Origin: JACJXF01 sp038316435
GTDB taxonomy: Bacteria; Bacteroidota; Bacteroidia; Bacteroidales; GCA-2748055
DNA length: 64,000 bases
Direction: 5' to 3'
Assembly: GCA_038316435.1 (NCBI GenBank)
Contig: JBBQAQ010000006.1
Span: 76,073-140,072, forward strand
In this document: positions 1 to 9,381 of the stretch, piece by piece
Layout of the letters: each line of letters opens with the position of its first letter
How positions within the stretch are numbered: position 1 is the stretch's first letter
The notes under the pieces: generated by a model
Databases searched by the model: none
What the model saw: only the letters and a program-made list of their open reading frames with translations
What the model was told of the DNA's origin: nothing
Position numbers and translations under genes: made by a program

Positions 1-87
1 ATGAAAGGCCAGGATATCTTTGCTCATGTTAACCTATTAAAGGGAGAGCGCAGCTATCTGGCTGATTTAGCCAGTAATTTATTATAA
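1..87 (+). CDS. C-terminal end of an unidentified protein (cut by window edge)
   Basis: Frame 1 is open from the first base and ends at TAA 85-87, giving at least 29 codons. The first codon happens to be ATG, but nothing shows that it is the true start, so I treat this as the 3' end of a longer gene. The tail is soluble and mildly charged, with no recognisable motif. It lies 6 bp before the SixA-type gene on the same strand, so it probably belongs to the same operon. An exopolyphosphatase-type gene would fit the neighbourhood, but this fragment cannot show it. Confidence 0.45.
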   Translation: MKGQDIFAHVNLLKGERSYLADLASNLL

Positions 88-93
88 TCGTTT

Positions 94-594
94 ATGAAAG
101 GAGAGAAAATTCTGTTTCTCGTACGACACGGAAAATCTAGCTGGGATCAGGTTGGTGTGTCGGACATTGACCGCCCACTTAAAGATCGTGGAGTTAAAGA
201 CGCTTATGAAATGGCAAGCCGGGTATTGAAAAAAGGTTTTCGCCCGGATAGCATCATCAGCAGTCCGGCTTTGAGGGCTTTGCATACTGCAATTATTTTT
301 TCAAGGGTTCTCGATTACCCGGTTAATGAAATAATCATTAATCAGGAGATGTATCAAAGTGAGGCTGACCAAATATTCTCAATTGTTTCGGAAACCGATA
401 ATTCCATTGGCTCATTGATGATTTTTGGGCATAACCCGGGCTTTACCGAGTTGGTGAATTATCTATCCGAACTTGATATCGATAATTTACCTACTGCAGG
501 ATTGGTAAGGCTTCGTTTCAAATCCGATAATTGGAAAGGGATCAGTAAAAACTGCCAGGTATTGGAATATATTGATTTTCCTCATAATTCTTAG
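94..594 (+). CDS. sixA: SixA-type histidine phosphatase
   Basis: A 166-residue cytoplasmic protein of the histidine phosphatase (phosphoglycerate mutase-like) superfamily. The N-terminal RHGKSSW motif carries the phospho-accepting His12, and GHNPG (His113) supplies the second catalytic histidine. The short length matches SixA-like phosphohistidine phosphatases rather than full phosphoglycerate mutases. The start at 94 directly precedes the first beta strand, and no longer in-frame start is available. It lies 6 bp after the upstream stop and 12 bp before ppk1, so the genes are probably co-transcribed. The true substrate (a phosphohistidine protein or a small phosphoester) cannot be read from the sequence. 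Linkage to polyphosphate kinase, itself a histidine-phosphorylated enzyme, is suggestive only. Confidence 0.85.
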   Translation: MKGEKILFLVRHGKSSWDQVGVSDIDRPLKDRGVKDAYEMASRVLKKGFRPDSIISSPALRALHTAIIFSRVLDYPVNEIIINQEMYQSEADQIFSIVSETDNSIGSLMIFGHNPGFTELVNYLSELDIDNLPTAGLVRLRFKSDNWKGISKNCQVLEYIDFPHNS

Positions 595-605
595 AACCTT
601 TGCCA

Positions 606-2672
606 ATGAAGAATAAAAAGCTAATAAATAGAGAGATCAGCTGGCTGTCATTTAATGAGAGGGTCCTTCAGGAGGCTGCTGACCAAAATGTTCCGATTGT
701 TGAGCGAATTCGTTTCCTCGGAATATTCTCTAATAATCTGGATGAGTTTTTTAAAGTTAGAGTTGCTACCATAAAAAGAATGATCGATGTTCAGGCTAAC
801 TCAAAGTCTGAAACTTCTTTCAGAGAGACTCCCAAAGAAATCCTGAATCAGATTCAGCAGATCGTAATCAGGCAGCAGAAAAAATTTGAAAGCACCTACC
901 AGGAGCTAAGAAATGAACTCATTAAGGAGAGAATTATAATTATTGATGAAAAACAACTGACTCGCAAGAAGGAGGAGTTTGTAAACCGTTATTTCATTGA
1001 ACAGGTTTTGCCTGTGCTAACACCAATAATGCTTCATAATGTCAAAGACTTTCCTAACTTAAAGGATCGGTCGATTTATCTGGCAATAAAAATGTCCAGT
1101 AATAACCCTAAGATTGAGAACGAATATGCAATAATTGAAGTGCCCACCGAGCGTCTGGGACGGTTTTTACTTTTCCCCATCCGTACCAGAAAATACCTGA
1201 TTTTGCTCGATGATGTAATTCGTTATGGCTTAAAAATCGTTTTCTCACAATTCCATTTTGATCATTTTGAGGCATTTACGATAAAATTGACACGTGATGC
1301 AGAACTTGATATAGATAACGATCTCTCCAAGAGTTTTCTCGAAAAGATCGATGAAAGCGTTCTTAACCGTAGCGAAGGGCAACCTGTACGTTTCGTGTAT
1401 GACGAAAAAATGTCAAAGGATCTTTTAACGTATCTCATCCACAGGCTTAATCTTGATGAGGACGATAATCTTATCCCCGGAGGAAGATATCATAACTTTA
1501 AGGATTTTATGAAATTTCCGAATCTGGGTAAAAAGCACCTTCAATATGAGGTGCAGCCTTCCTTGGATCATCCAAGAATTCAGCCAGGAAAGAGCCTGTT
1601 TGAGGTGATCAGTGAAAAGGACCTTCTGCTTCATTTTCCCTACCAGAAATTTAATCATTATATCAACTGGTTGCGGGAAGCATCAATGGATCCGAAGGTA
1701 ACGTCTGTTAAAACAACTTTATACCGGGTTGCAAATGATTCAGCAGTTATAAATGCATTGATCAACGCTGCTTTAAATGGTAAAAACGTAACGGTTAATA
1801 TTGAACTTCAGGCTAGGTTTGACGAAAAATCTAACATTTTCTGGTCCAAAAGACTTGAAGAGGTGGGAGCAAAAGTTACATTTGGAATACGCGGTTTAAA
1901 GGTTCATAGCAAATTAACCTTGATTTCGCGTACTGAAAATGGCAGAACTGTGAATTATGCTGCTATCGGAACTGGAAACTTTCATGAAGGTACAGCCCAT
2001 GTTTATTCCGATTTGTTGCTTATCACCAAGGATAAATACATTTCTGCTGAAGTCTGGAAGGTTTTTGATTTCCTTCATAATACCTTTAAAAATTACAGTT
2101 TTAAATACCTCATGGTGTCTCCTAACTATCAGAGAAAGAGACTGAATTCGATGATTGATACTGAAATTGCAAATGCAAAAAAAGGCTTGCCTGCATTCAT
2201 TATCCTGAAGGTAAATAGTTTGGTTGATACCGATATGATCCGGAAACTTTATCTGGCCAATAACTCGGGAGTTAAAATCAAACTTATTGTCAGAGGTACT
2301 TGCTCTTTGATTCCGGGAATACAAGGACAAAGTGAAAACATCGAGGCGATCAGTATTGTAGATAAATATCTGGAACACAGCAGAATTTTCGTATTTTGTA
2401 ATGGCGGAGATGAACTGTACTTTATATCTTCAGCCGACTGGATGACCCGAAATATTGATAACCGGATAGAAGTATCTGCACCAGTTTTTGATAAGGAGCT
2501 GCAGGCCGAATTGCGCAATATACTTGATGTTCAGCTTAGTGATAATGTGAAGAGCAGGATCATAGATGAAACCCAGAGCAACCATTATAAAAAGGTCATT
2601 GGTGAAAAGCCTATCCGTTCACAGGCCGAATTATATAGCTATTACAAAAAACTAAGCGAAGGAAAGAACTAA
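606..2672 (+). CDS. ppk1: Polyphosphate kinase 1
   Basis: Ppk1 reversibly makes inorganic polyphosphate from ATP. The protein is about 688 residues, the usual length for the family. The four family domains run in order: an N-terminal helical domain starting with the typical LINREISWLSFNERVL, a head domain, and two phospholipase D-like catalytic domains. The autophosphorylated histidine is in KVHSKLTL at about residue 434, matching the position in E. coli. A second conserved histidine is in the LEHSRIFVF segment. An in-frame TTG at 600 lies two codons upstream, but ATG 606 is the more likely start. The gene sits between sixA (12 bp) and an inositol-phosphatase family gene (17 bp), in an apparent operon. 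Confidence 0.95.
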   Translation: MKNKKLINREISWLSFNERVLQEAADQNVPIVERIRFLGIFSNNLDEFFKVRVATIKRMIDVQANSKSETSFRETPKEILNQIQQIVIRQQKKFESTYQELRNELIKERIIIIDEKQLTRKKEEFVNRYFIEQVLPVLTPIMLHNVKDFPNLKDRSIYLAIKMSSNNPKIENEYAIIEVPTERLGRFLLFPIRTRKYLILLDDVIRYGLKIVFSQFHFDHFEAFTIKLTRDAELDIDNDLSKSFLEKIDESVLNRSEGQPVRFVYDEKMSKDLLTYLIHRLNLDEDDNLIPGGRYHNFKDFMKFPNLGKKHLQYEVQPSLDHPRIQPGKSLFEVISEKDLLLHFPYQKFNHYINWLREASMDPKVTSVKTTLYRVANDSAVINALINAALNGKNVTVNIELQARFDEKSNIFWSKRLEEVGAKVTFGIRGLKVHSKLTLISRTENGRTVNYAAIGTGNFHEGTAHVYSDLLLITKDKYISAEVWKVFDFLHNTFKNYSFKYLMVSPNYQRKRLNSMIDTEIANAKKGLPAFIILKVNSLVDTDMIRKLYLANNSGVKIKLIVRGTCSLIPGIQGQSENIEAISIVDKYLEHSRIFVFCNGGDELYFISSADWMTRNIDNRIEVSAPVFDKELQAELRNILDVQLSDNVKSRIIDETQSNHYKKVIGEKPIRSQAELYSYYKKLSEGKN

Positions 2673-2689
2673 GAATAATATCCCCCATA

Positions 2690-3484
2690 ATGAATTTAGA
2701 GAATCTTTGTCACGATGTAATTGGAATTGTTACTCATACAGCTGTTTTTATAAGCAATGAGCTTGAGAATCGCGTAAACCTTAATGTTGAAGTTAAAGGC
2801 AGGCACAACTATGTAACCCACGTAGATAAAGGAGCAGAAGAGATGCTTGTAAACGGTTTATCTGCTTTGCTTCCTGAATCGGGATTTATAGCCGAAGAAG
2901 ATACCAGTACTAAAAGAGGAGCTAAGTATAACTGGGTAATCGACCCATTGGATGGAACCACAAACTACATTCATGGTTTGCCTCCATATGCCATAAGTGT
3001 TGCTCTGATGGCTGATGATGAGATTATCCTTGGTGTAGTATATGAAATGGCGCTTAAAGAGTGCTTTTATGCATGGAAAGGCGGTCAGGCTTATTTGAAT
3101 GGGAAAGAAATCCACGTTAGCAAAACAGATAAGGTAAGTGATTCACTGATTGCAACCGGATTTCCTTATACCGACTTTGCCCACCTTTCATATTTTATGG
3201 AAACGGTAAGATTTTTTATGGAAAATTCTCATGGACTCAGACGCCTCGGCTCTGCTGCAACAGATATTGCTTATGTTGCCTGTGGAAGATTCGAAGCCTT
3301 TTATGAGTATGGGCTTAGCCCATGGGATGTTGCCGCAGGAATTCTCATTGTTAAACAAGCCGGAGGTAAAGTTTCAGACTTCAAAGGTGGAAACAATTAC
3401 ATATTCGGGGGAGAAATTGTAATTTCTAACGAACTGGTTTTTGATGAGTTTTTAGAAGATGTGAAATCAATTATGATCCGTTAA
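2690..3484 (+). CDS. Inositol monophosphatase family protein (SuhB/CysQ-like)
   Basis: A 264-residue Mg2+-dependent, lithium-sensitive-type phosphatase. All three metal-binding motifs are present: Glu69-Glu70 in GFIAEEDTS, Asp85 and Asp88 in WVIDPLDGTTNYIHG, and Asp213 in PWDVAAG. The length equals that of bacterial SuhB proteins. The substrate may be inositol-1-phosphate, another sugar phosphate or PAP; sequence alone does not settle it. It is cytoplasmic, with no signal peptide. It lies 17 bp after ppk1 and 9 bp before the acyltransferase gene, consistent with one transcript. Confidence 0.9.
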   Translation: MNLENLCHDVIGIVTHTAVFISNELENRVNLNVEVKGRHNYVTHVDKGAEEMLVNGLSALLPESGFIAEEDTSTKRGAKYNWVIDPLDGTTNYIHGLPPYAISVALMADDEIILGVVYEMALKECFYAWKGGQAYLNGKEIHVSKTDKVSDSLIATGFPYTDFAHLSYFMETVRFFMENSHGLRRLGSAATDIAYVACGRFEAFYEYGLSPWDVAAGILIVKQAGGKVSDFKGGNNYIFGGEIVISNELVFDEFLEDVKSIMIR

Positions 3485-3493
3485 GCTTCCCAG

Positions 3494-4423
3494 ATGTCTG
3501 CACCCGGCTTTTATTTTTTGTATGCAATCCTCTATACTCTGGCACTTCTGCCCTTTTGGTTTTTATACCTTTTGTCGGATTGTCTTTATGTTCTTCTGTA
3601 TTACGTTTTTAGATACAGACGGACTATTGTTACTGATAACATCGCAAATGCATTTCCCTCGAAATCAAAAAAAGAGAGGATCAAAATAGAAAAGGCATTC
3701 TATGTTCATTTTGCAGATATGATGATTGAAAGTCTCAAAATGATTCATCTGAGCCCTGAAAAACTCAGCAAAAGAATTCCGGTTCTAAATCCTGAAATTC
3801 TGGATCAGTACAGAGTCTCAGGCAGATCCATTGCTGCTGTTGGAGCACACTACGGAAATTGGGAATGGACTTTGGGTATTGTCCAGCATCTGAACTATAA
3901 AACTATTGGTGTCTACAAGCCGCTGAATAACAAACGTTTTGACGCTTTTATAAACAAAATGCGTAGCAAATTTGGAACAGAGCTGGTAAGCATGAGAGAT
4001 ATAATCCGCGTAATTTTAAAATATAAAATTGAGAAAACTCCAACGTTCAATGTGTTTATCGCCGACCAATCGCCTGTTTGGGAGGAAACTCAATACTGGA
4101 CTCAATTCTTAAACCAGACGACAGCAGTTTACCTCGGGTCTGAAAAAATCGCCAAACAATTCAATATGGTTGTTTTATATGGAAAAATTGAAAAAACAGG
4201 AAGAGGTCGATATAGTGTAGAGCTCATTCCCATTGCAGAAAACCCTTCAGAAATGGGCGAGTTTGAAATTACCCGAAGGTTTTTTCAGGAGCTTGAAAAC
4301 CAGATAATTTCCAAACCCGAATATTGGCTTTGGTCGCACAGGCGATGGAAACTGACCCGTAAACGTGAGAAGGAAGAAAAAAACGGAATTTTCCGTTTTA
4401 ATGAAAATAATGTTCGTAAATAA
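3494..4423 (+). CDS. Lysophospholipid/lipid A acyltransferase (LpxL/HtrB family)
   Basis: A 309-residue inner-membrane acyltransferase of the LpxL/LpxM (HtrB/MsbB) family, which adds secondary acyl chains to lipid A precursors. It has one N-terminal hydrophobic helix (about residues 8-35). The HX4E catalytic motif is in GAHYGNWEW (His119, Glu124), and the C-terminal family motif WLWSHRRWKLTR is present. The start is 9 bp downstream of the phosphatase stop. Bacteroidota lipid A is often penta-acylated, so a single late acyltransferase is expected, but the acyl donor and position cannot be predicted. It is probably the last gene of the sixA-ppk1 operon, since 138 bp separate it from the next gene, which has its own promoter-like box. 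Confidence 0.88.
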   Translation: MSAPGFYFLYAILYTLALLPFWFLYLLSDCLYVLLYYVFRYRRTIVTDNIANAFPSKSKKERIKIEKAFYVHFADMMIESLKMIHLSPEKLSKRIPVLNPEILDQYRVSGRSIAAVGAHYGNWEWTLGIVQHLNYKTIGVYKPLNNKRFDAFINKMRSKFGTELVSMRDIIRVILKYKIEKTPTFNVFIADQSPVWEETQYWTQFLNQTTAVYLGSEKIAKQFNMVVLYGKIEKTGRGRYSVELIPIAENPSEMGEFEITRRFFQELENQIISKPEYWLWSHRRWKLTRKREKEEKNGIFRFNENNVRK

Positions 4424-4549
4424 TTGATCTGTAAAACCAGGTAAATCATTTGCATTTTAGAAAATTATTCCAATCCTTGAAATGCAAATGTAACTGCTCG
4501 GGTTAAAAAATTCAAATATGAAAGTAGTTATGCTGGAAGAAGCTTTTAT

Positions 4550-4557
4550 TACATTTG
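4550..4557 (+). promoter_or_regulatory. Bacteroidota -7 box (TACATTTG) before the glycosyltransferase
   Basis: An exact match to TAnnTTTG, the -7 element used by the Bacteroidota primary sigma factor. It ends only 4 bp before the ATG at 4562, so transcription would begin at or next to the start codon. No clear -33 TTTG lies about 19 bp further upstream. Confidence 0.4.
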
Positions 4558-4561
4558 TAGC

Positions 4562-5599
4562 ATGTTAAAATTAGCCGTAGTCATACTTAACTGGAACGGA
4601 CGAGCATTCCTCGAACGCTACCTTCCTTCTGTTATCAGGTATTCTAAGCGGAATGGAGTGAAAGTTTTTGTAGCCGATAACGGTTCTGATGATGATTCAG
4701 TAGCTTACCTGAAAATTGCCTTTCCCGAAGCAGGAATCATCCAACTTGACAGAAACTATGGTTTTGCCGAAGGTTATAATCGTGCTCTGACTCAGTTAGA
4801 AGCTGAATATTTTGTACTGTTAAATTCAGATGTTGAGGTTACAGAAGGATGGCTAGATCCTTTAATTGATGCGCTTGATGCAAACCCATTAATTGCTGCA
4901 TGTGTACCCAAAATTCTGTCTGATGAAAGGCGGGATTTATTTGAATATGCAGGTGCAGCAGGAGGGTTTATCGATAAATATGGGTATCCTTTTTGTCAGG
5001 GGAGAATATTCGACAGTTTGGAAACCGATTATGGCCAATATGACAAATCAAGAGAGATTTTCTGGGCTTCGGGTGCATGTATGGCGGTTCGTGGGCCACT
5101 TTATAAGTTGGCAGGAGGGCTGGATGCAGAATTTTTTGCTCACATGGAAGAAATAGACCTGTGCTGGAGATTAAAAAACAGAGGGTATCAAATCGTTTAT
5201 GTGCCCGAATCGCTTGTGTATCATTTGGGTGGAGGAACTTTACCTCAGGGAAACCCAAAGAAAACATTCCTTAATTTCAGGAACAATTTATTTCTTCTTT
5301 ACAAAAATCTTCCGGAGGAAAGTCTTAATGGGATTTTATTTATCCGTATGTTTTTAGATGGAATTTCCTCCTTACGGTTTCTTTTTAAATTGTCGGGAAG
5401 AGAATTTTATGCTGTTTTCAAGGCTCACATGGCTTTTTATAATGGTTTCTCCAGATATAAACAATTTAGAAAAAGTGAACGGAAATTTATCTCCCGATAT
5501 AATCATAAGGAGATGTATCCTGACAGTATAGTAAAGAAATACTTCCTTAATAAAAAGTATACTTTTCAGTCGCTGAACTGGAAACCAACAGTTCATTAG
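4562..5599 (+). CDS. Family 2 glycosyltransferase (rhamnosyltransferase-like)
   Basis: A 345-residue GT2 enzyme with a GT-A fold, cytoplasmic or membrane-associated. The nucleotide-sugar binding start is VVILNWNG, followed by VADNGSDDDS. The metal-binding DxD-like motif is LLNSDVEV, the acceptor region is FWASGACMAVR, and the catalytic-base region is AHMEEIDLCWRLKNRG. The C-terminal stretch (about residues 250-300) holds amphipathic or hydrophobic helices as in other members that build cell-surface polysaccharide. The first strand begins at residue 3, which supports this start. The donor and acceptor sugars are unknown. It converges with ppa, 10 bp away. Confidence 0.85.
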   Translation: MLKLAVVILNWNGRAFLERYLPSVIRYSKRNGVKVFVADNGSDDDSVAYLKIAFPEAGIIQLDRNYGFAEGYNRALTQLEAEYFVLLNSDVEVTEGWLDPLIDALDANPLIAACVPKILSDERRDLFEYAGAAGGFIDKYGYPFCQGRIFDSLETDYGQYDKSREIFWASGACMAVRGPLYKLAGGLDAEFFAHMEEIDLCWRLKNRGYQIVYVPESLVYHLGGGTLPQGNPKKTFLNFRNNLFLLYKNLPEESLNGILFIRMFLDGISSLRFLFKLSGREFYAVFKAHMAFYNGFSRYKQFRKSERKFISRYNHKEMYPDSIVKKYFLNKKYTFQSLNWKPTVH

Positions 5600-5609
5600 T
5601 ATCCCCTAA

Positions 5610-6281
5610 CTATACCAGAGAAAGAATGTTATCGAGGTTTTCAAATTTTTGAGTGTAATCTTCCAGTGAGCGACTGATTACTTCGAGCGCTTCCTCTCTT
5701 CCGTAAGTGTGTGTAATCTCACACTGACTTGGGTGTCCGGGCAGATCTTTATATGTAAGAAAATAGTGTTTCAGTCTCTCAACAACCTTCGCAGGCACTT
5801 CAGAAACATCGTTAAACGACTCATACATAGCATCATGCTTGAGTACAGCGATGATTTTATCGTCAGCCTGATTTTTGTCGATCATTCTAAATCCACCAAT
5901 TGGTTTAGCTTTCACCAGTATATCGCCATGAGTGATTTCCTTTTCAGTAAGAATGCAGATATCCAATGGATCGTTATCTCCAAGAATATCAGTATTTCCG
6001 GTTTTTTCACGTGCCATATTTGCAACTCTTTCGCCGCATAATGTCTGAGGAACAAATCCGTAAAGGGCAGGAACAGAGTTGGAATATTTTCCCGGACGGT
6101 CAATTTTCAGATAACCTGTAACTTTGTCAACTTCATATTTCACAGTGTCGCGGGGCACCATTTCAATGAAGCAGGTAATAATTGATGGCGCATCAGGGCC
6201 AATATCAACTCCGTGCCAAGGGTGCGATTTGTAGCGTAAACCCATTAAGCGCCCGATTGGATCCATCAGTCTGTTTGCCAT
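5610..6281 (-). CDS. ppa: Inorganic pyrophosphatase (family I)
   Basis: A soluble family I pyrophosphatase that hydrolyses PPi to two phosphates and so pulls biosynthetic reactions forward. The signature DNDPLD (residues 102-107) supplies three metal-binding aspartates, and conserved KPIGGFRMIDKNQADDKIIAV follows. At 223 residues it is longer than E. coli Ppa (176), with an N-terminal extension of about 35 residues that is common in Bacteroidota members. The gene converges with the glycosyltransferase and lies downstream of murF on the same strand, with about 100 bp between them. Confidence 0.93.
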   Translation of the reverse strand: MANRLMDPIGRLMGLRYKSHPWHGVDIGPDAPSIITCFIEMVPRDTVKYEVDKVTGYLKIDRPGKYSNSVPALYGFVPQTLCGERVANMAREKTGNTDILGDNDPLDICILTEKEITHGDILVKAKPIGGFRMIDKNQADDKIIAVLKHDAMYESFNDVSEVPAKVVERLKHYFLTYKDLPGHPSQCEITHTYGREEALEVISRSLEDYTQKFENLDNILSLV

Positions 6282-6380
6282 TTTGTTTGTTTTTAATCAA
6301 GTTTTGTATTACAATTATTTCAAGGGATATATATCAATAGATTAAAAGGTTTTTGTTTGAGTATTTTATACTTTGAAGAA

Positions 6381-7682
6381 TTACAGCACATCCAGAAGTT
6401 TTTCCAGTTTTATCCCTCTGCTTCCTTTTAACAGGATACAATGATCAGTAACCGGGTTTAAGCGTAAATGTTCAATTAACTCTTCAACTTTTTGGAAATA
6501 TTGTATTGAGCTTGATTTCGAAGCTTTTACAAACTCAGGACCAACCAGAAAAACTTTATGCAGCCGGCTATTATTAAGACGTTCAATAACAGCAAGATGT
6601 TCCTTATGAGAGAATCCTCCTAGTTCTAGCATATCTCCCAGGATCGTCATTTTTGGCAGTTCCTCTTTAATGGCAAGGAAGTTTGTAATTGATACCTCCA
6701 TTGAACTAGGATTGGCATTATACGCATCAAGTACAATCTTATTCTTTTTTGTCACAATAAGCTGAGAACGACTGTTTGAAGGCAAATACCCGGAGATGGC
6801 AAGACTTATTTCTTTTGCATTAACTCCAAAATAACTACCAATGCAGGCTGCCGCAAGAATATTTTTCAAGTTATAGTCTCCAACCAGTTTAGTTTGAATA
6901 TCGAAATATTCTGCGGTTTGAGGCAAAGTGATATTTGTTTTAAGAAAATGGCTGTTCTCACTAATTTTCCCGTGGGCAATGGATTTTAAAGTCGAGCCGT
7001 AATATATGGGATCGCATTTTTTTTCATCAAGAAGTTTGACTAACAAAGGATTATCTGCATCGACAAAGGCTTTCCCATGGTGTGCGGAAATATAGGAATA
7101 TAGCTCAGATTTAGCTTTTACAACCCCTTCAGGAGATCCAAATCCTTCCAAGTGAGCTTTACCAATATTGGTAATAATCCCAAAATTCGGAGCTGCTATT
7201 GAACTTAAGGCTGCAATTTCACCTATATGATTAGCTCCCATTTCAATAATGGCAATTTCATGGTCGGTTAATGATAGAAGAGTGAGAGGTACGCCAATAT
7301 GATTATTTAAGTTTCCAAGGGTCGCGCAAACTTTGTATTTTTGGCTTAAAACTGCAGTGATAAGCTCTTTAGTTGTAGTTTTACCATTAGAACCGGTGAT
7401 TCCAATAACCGGAATAGCATAAGTCATACGGTGAAAATGAGCAAGTTTCTGTAAACTTGCAAGGACATCAGGAACTAATATGAGTCGTTCATGTTTTGGT
7501 AATGAGGCATCATCAACTACGGCAAAGGAGCATACAGTTTCAATTGCCTCAAGTGCAAAGCGGTTGCCATCAAAGTTTTCTCCTTTCAGAGCGAAGAAAA
7601 TTGAATTTGGAATAAGTTTTCTGGTATCGGTAGAAACTCTTCCTGACAATAAGAATAGTTTATGTAATTCTTCGATTTTCAT
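6381..7682 (-). CDS. murF: UDP-N-acetylmuramoyl-tripeptide--D-alanyl-D-alanine ligase
   Basis: MurF adds D-Ala-D-Ala to the UDP-MurNAc-tripeptide in the cytoplasm, the last cytosolic step of peptidoglycan precursor synthesis. The 433-residue protein has the three Mur ligase domains. These are an N-terminal substrate domain (about 1-85), a central ATPase domain with the P-loop GITGSNGKTTT (residues 94-104) and the EMGANHIGEI region, and a C-terminal domain with DAYNANPSSM and ILGDMLELG. Both of the latter are MurF hallmarks. It follows gldJ on the same strand, an arrangement also known in other Bacteroidota, but a strong terminator at 7759-7787 separates the two, so murF may have its own promoter in the 7683-7758 stretch. 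Confidence 0.95.
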   Translation of the reverse strand: MKIEELHKLFLLSGRVSTDTRKLIPNSIFFALKGENFDGNRFALEAIETVCSFAVVDDASLPKHERLILVPDVLASLQKLAHFHRMTYAIPVIGITGSNGKTTTKELITAVLSQKYKVCATLGNLNNHIGVPLTLLSLTDHEIAIIEMGANHIGEIAALSSIAAPNFGIITNIGKAHLEGFGSPEGVVKAKSELYSYISAHHGKAFVDADNPLLVKLLDEKKCDPIYYGSTLKSIAHGKISENSHFLKTNITLPQTAEYFDIQTKLVGDYNLKNILAAACIGSYFGVNAKEISLAISGYLPSNSRSQLIVTKKNKIVLDAYNANPSSMEVSITNFLAIKEELPKMTILGDMLELGGFSHKEHLAVIERLNNSRLHKVFLVGPEFVKASKSSSIQYFQKVEELIEHLRLNPVTDHCILLKGSRGIKLEKLLDVL

Positions 7683-7758
7683 TTTTTGAAACTGAAAAAA
7701 GTTGTTCAGTATATTTTGTTACACCATATTATATAGTAGGAAGCAAATTCTATTAAAA

Positions 7759-7787
7759 AAAAAGGTGTCCCGAAGAGACACCTTTTT
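7759..7787 (-). terminator. Intrinsic terminator downstream of gldJ
   Basis: Read on the minus strand, an 11-bp perfect stem (arms at 7777-7787 and 7759-7769) closes a 7-base loop and runs into a T-rich tract. It starts 24 bp past the gldJ stop and fits rho-independent termination before murF. Confidence 0.8.
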
Positions 7788-7810
7788 AATATAATCTTTG
7801 TAATTGTTTA

Positions 7811-9313
7811 TTATTGTATTCCTGTTGGGCTGCCAACGCGGGTCATAGCACAACGGAAACCGATATCGTCTCTTGATTCTGTTTCAAGGAGGAAGCGGCG
7901 TGTACCAGGACTCAGGTAAAATGCCCTGTCTTTCCAAGAACCACCTTTGTAAACTCTTACATTGTCATTAACAAGTGATGATCTCTCATACTGGCTGTTA
8001 ACATACATATTTTTACTGCCATTTTTGTATTCTTCGCTGGCGGTATCTTTAGTTTCGTAATTCATAGATGATTGCAGATCACCGTCCCTGTAGTTACGAT
8101 AGTCTGATTTTCTGTAATTGAAACGACCTTCAGCGTCTTTTTCAGTAATAGCAACTGTTTTCAGTCTTCCAAGGCTGTCTACTTCGAGATTATTATCAGC
8201 AGGATTCCTGTAATTCTTCTGGAATTCGTTACCACGATAAGGATTAAAACCGCTAACATCTTCGAAAGAAAGCGGGCGATATACGTCAGCTACCCATTCG
8301 TTAACGTTTCCAGCCATGCAATACAAATTGTAATCATTAGGCCAGAAGCTTTTTACTGGAACCGTAATAGAACCACCGTCGTTAAGGTTACCAGCAACCC
8401 CCATCATATCGCCATTACCCCTGACGAAGTTTGCTCTCATTTCCCCAAGGTTTTTCGTATTGTCGTTTCTTACGTTGTGACCGCTCCACGGATATACTCT
8501 ACGTTCCCAAACCAGTTCTTCGGAAGTGTTTCCTCTGAGAGCAAAGGCTGCAAATTCCCACTCAGCTTCTGAAGGAAGGCGATATTTAGGAAGAAGTACG
8601 CCATCTTCAATAGAATAGATGCGGGAATCTTTATTAGGATCAAGACTTTCGAGAGGGTTTCTGATCACTGGCTGATAAATTCCTGCCAGATAAGCATCGG
8701 TATTGAAGTTATTCTGATCTTTTTGGTCTGTACTTAATTCAATATAACCTATATCAACAAGGGTTCTCTCATTTACCCTGTCAGTACGCCATAAGCAATA
8801 GTCGTTTGCCTGTAACCAATCAACACCAACAACCGGATACTGGTTATACGCAGGGTGACGGAAATAATATTCTACATAAGGTTCATTATATGCAACAGGA
8901 TCTCTCCAAACTAAAGTGTCAGGAAGAGCATTGTAAACAACCTGTAGATTATTTTCCCCGAAAACACGCGAAAGCCAATAAACATATTCCCTGTAGTCGA
9001 TGTTTCTAACTTCGGTTTCATCCATATAAAATGATGAAACTGTAACTCTTCTGGGAACAGCATTCCATTCATACATAACGTCATCCTGTACCCTACCCAT
9101 GGTGAATGTTCCACCTTCAATCAGCACCAGACCCGGGCCAGTTTTCTGTTCTTCAGAGGGTGCAACAGCAAACCCACCATTAGTCTGATCATTATAACTC
9201 CAACCAGTAGTTGTGGATTCTTTGCCAGTCTGTCCGGATTCAGTTCCGCCACATGATGACAAAACCACGGCCACTACCAAAAATGCCGGAAGTAGATTGA
9301 GCTTGATTTTCAT
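7811..9313 (-). CDS. gldJ: T9SS/gliding lipoprotein GldJ (SUMF1 domain)
   Basis: A 500-residue outer-membrane lipoprotein. The signal peptide ends in a lipobox (VLSSC, Cys21). The rest is a formylglycine-generating-enzyme (SUMF1) fold, with typical segments GGTFTMGRVQDD, VDWLQANDYCLWRTDR, YRLPSEAEWEFAA, GNVNEWVADVY and the final RVYKGGSWKDRAF...IGFRCAM. In T9SS the GldJ/GldK family forms periplasmic ring or scaffold structures and is not thought to modify sulfatases. I choose GldJ over GldK (PorK) because porU and porV are nearby, a synteny (porV-porU-gldJ) known in Flavobacterium, and no gldL/gldM/gldN genes follow. Here gldJ lies on the strand opposite to porU, with a PorP-like gene between. 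Confidence 0.82.
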   Translation of the reverse strand: MKIKLNLLPAFLVVAVVLSSCGGTESGQTGKESTTTGWSYNDQTNGGFAVAPSEEQKTGPGLVLIEGGTFTMGRVQDDVMYEWNAVPRRVTVSSFYMDETEVRNIDYREYVYWLSRVFGENNLQVVYNALPDTLVWRDPVAYNEPYVEYYFRHPAYNQYPVVGVDWLQANDYCLWRTDRVNERTLVDIGYIELSTDQKDQNNFNTDAYLAGIYQPVIRNPLESLDPNKDSRIYSIEDGVLLPKYRLPSEAEWEFAAFALRGNTSEELVWERRVYPWSGHNVRNDNTKNLGEMRANFVRGNGDMMGVAGNLNDGGSITVPVKSFWPNDYNLYCMAGNVNEWVADVYRPLSFEDVSGFNPYRGNEFQKNYRNPADNNLEVDSLGRLKTVAITEKDAEGRFNYRKSDYRNYRDGDLQSSMNYETKDTASEEYKNGSKNMYVNSQYERSSLVNDNVRVYKGGSWKDRAFYLSPGTRRFLLETESRDDIGFRCAMTRVGSPTGIQ

Positions 9314-9381
9314 AGTATTATACTTTTAAATCTTATTGTTTCGAAATTTGGACTAAAAATAATATTATTTCACAAAATAAA

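Noticed and set aside
7811..9313. SUMF1 protein considered as a sulfatase-modifying enzyme
   Set aside because: It is a lipoprotein of GldJ length beside porU/porV with no sulfatase gene nearby.
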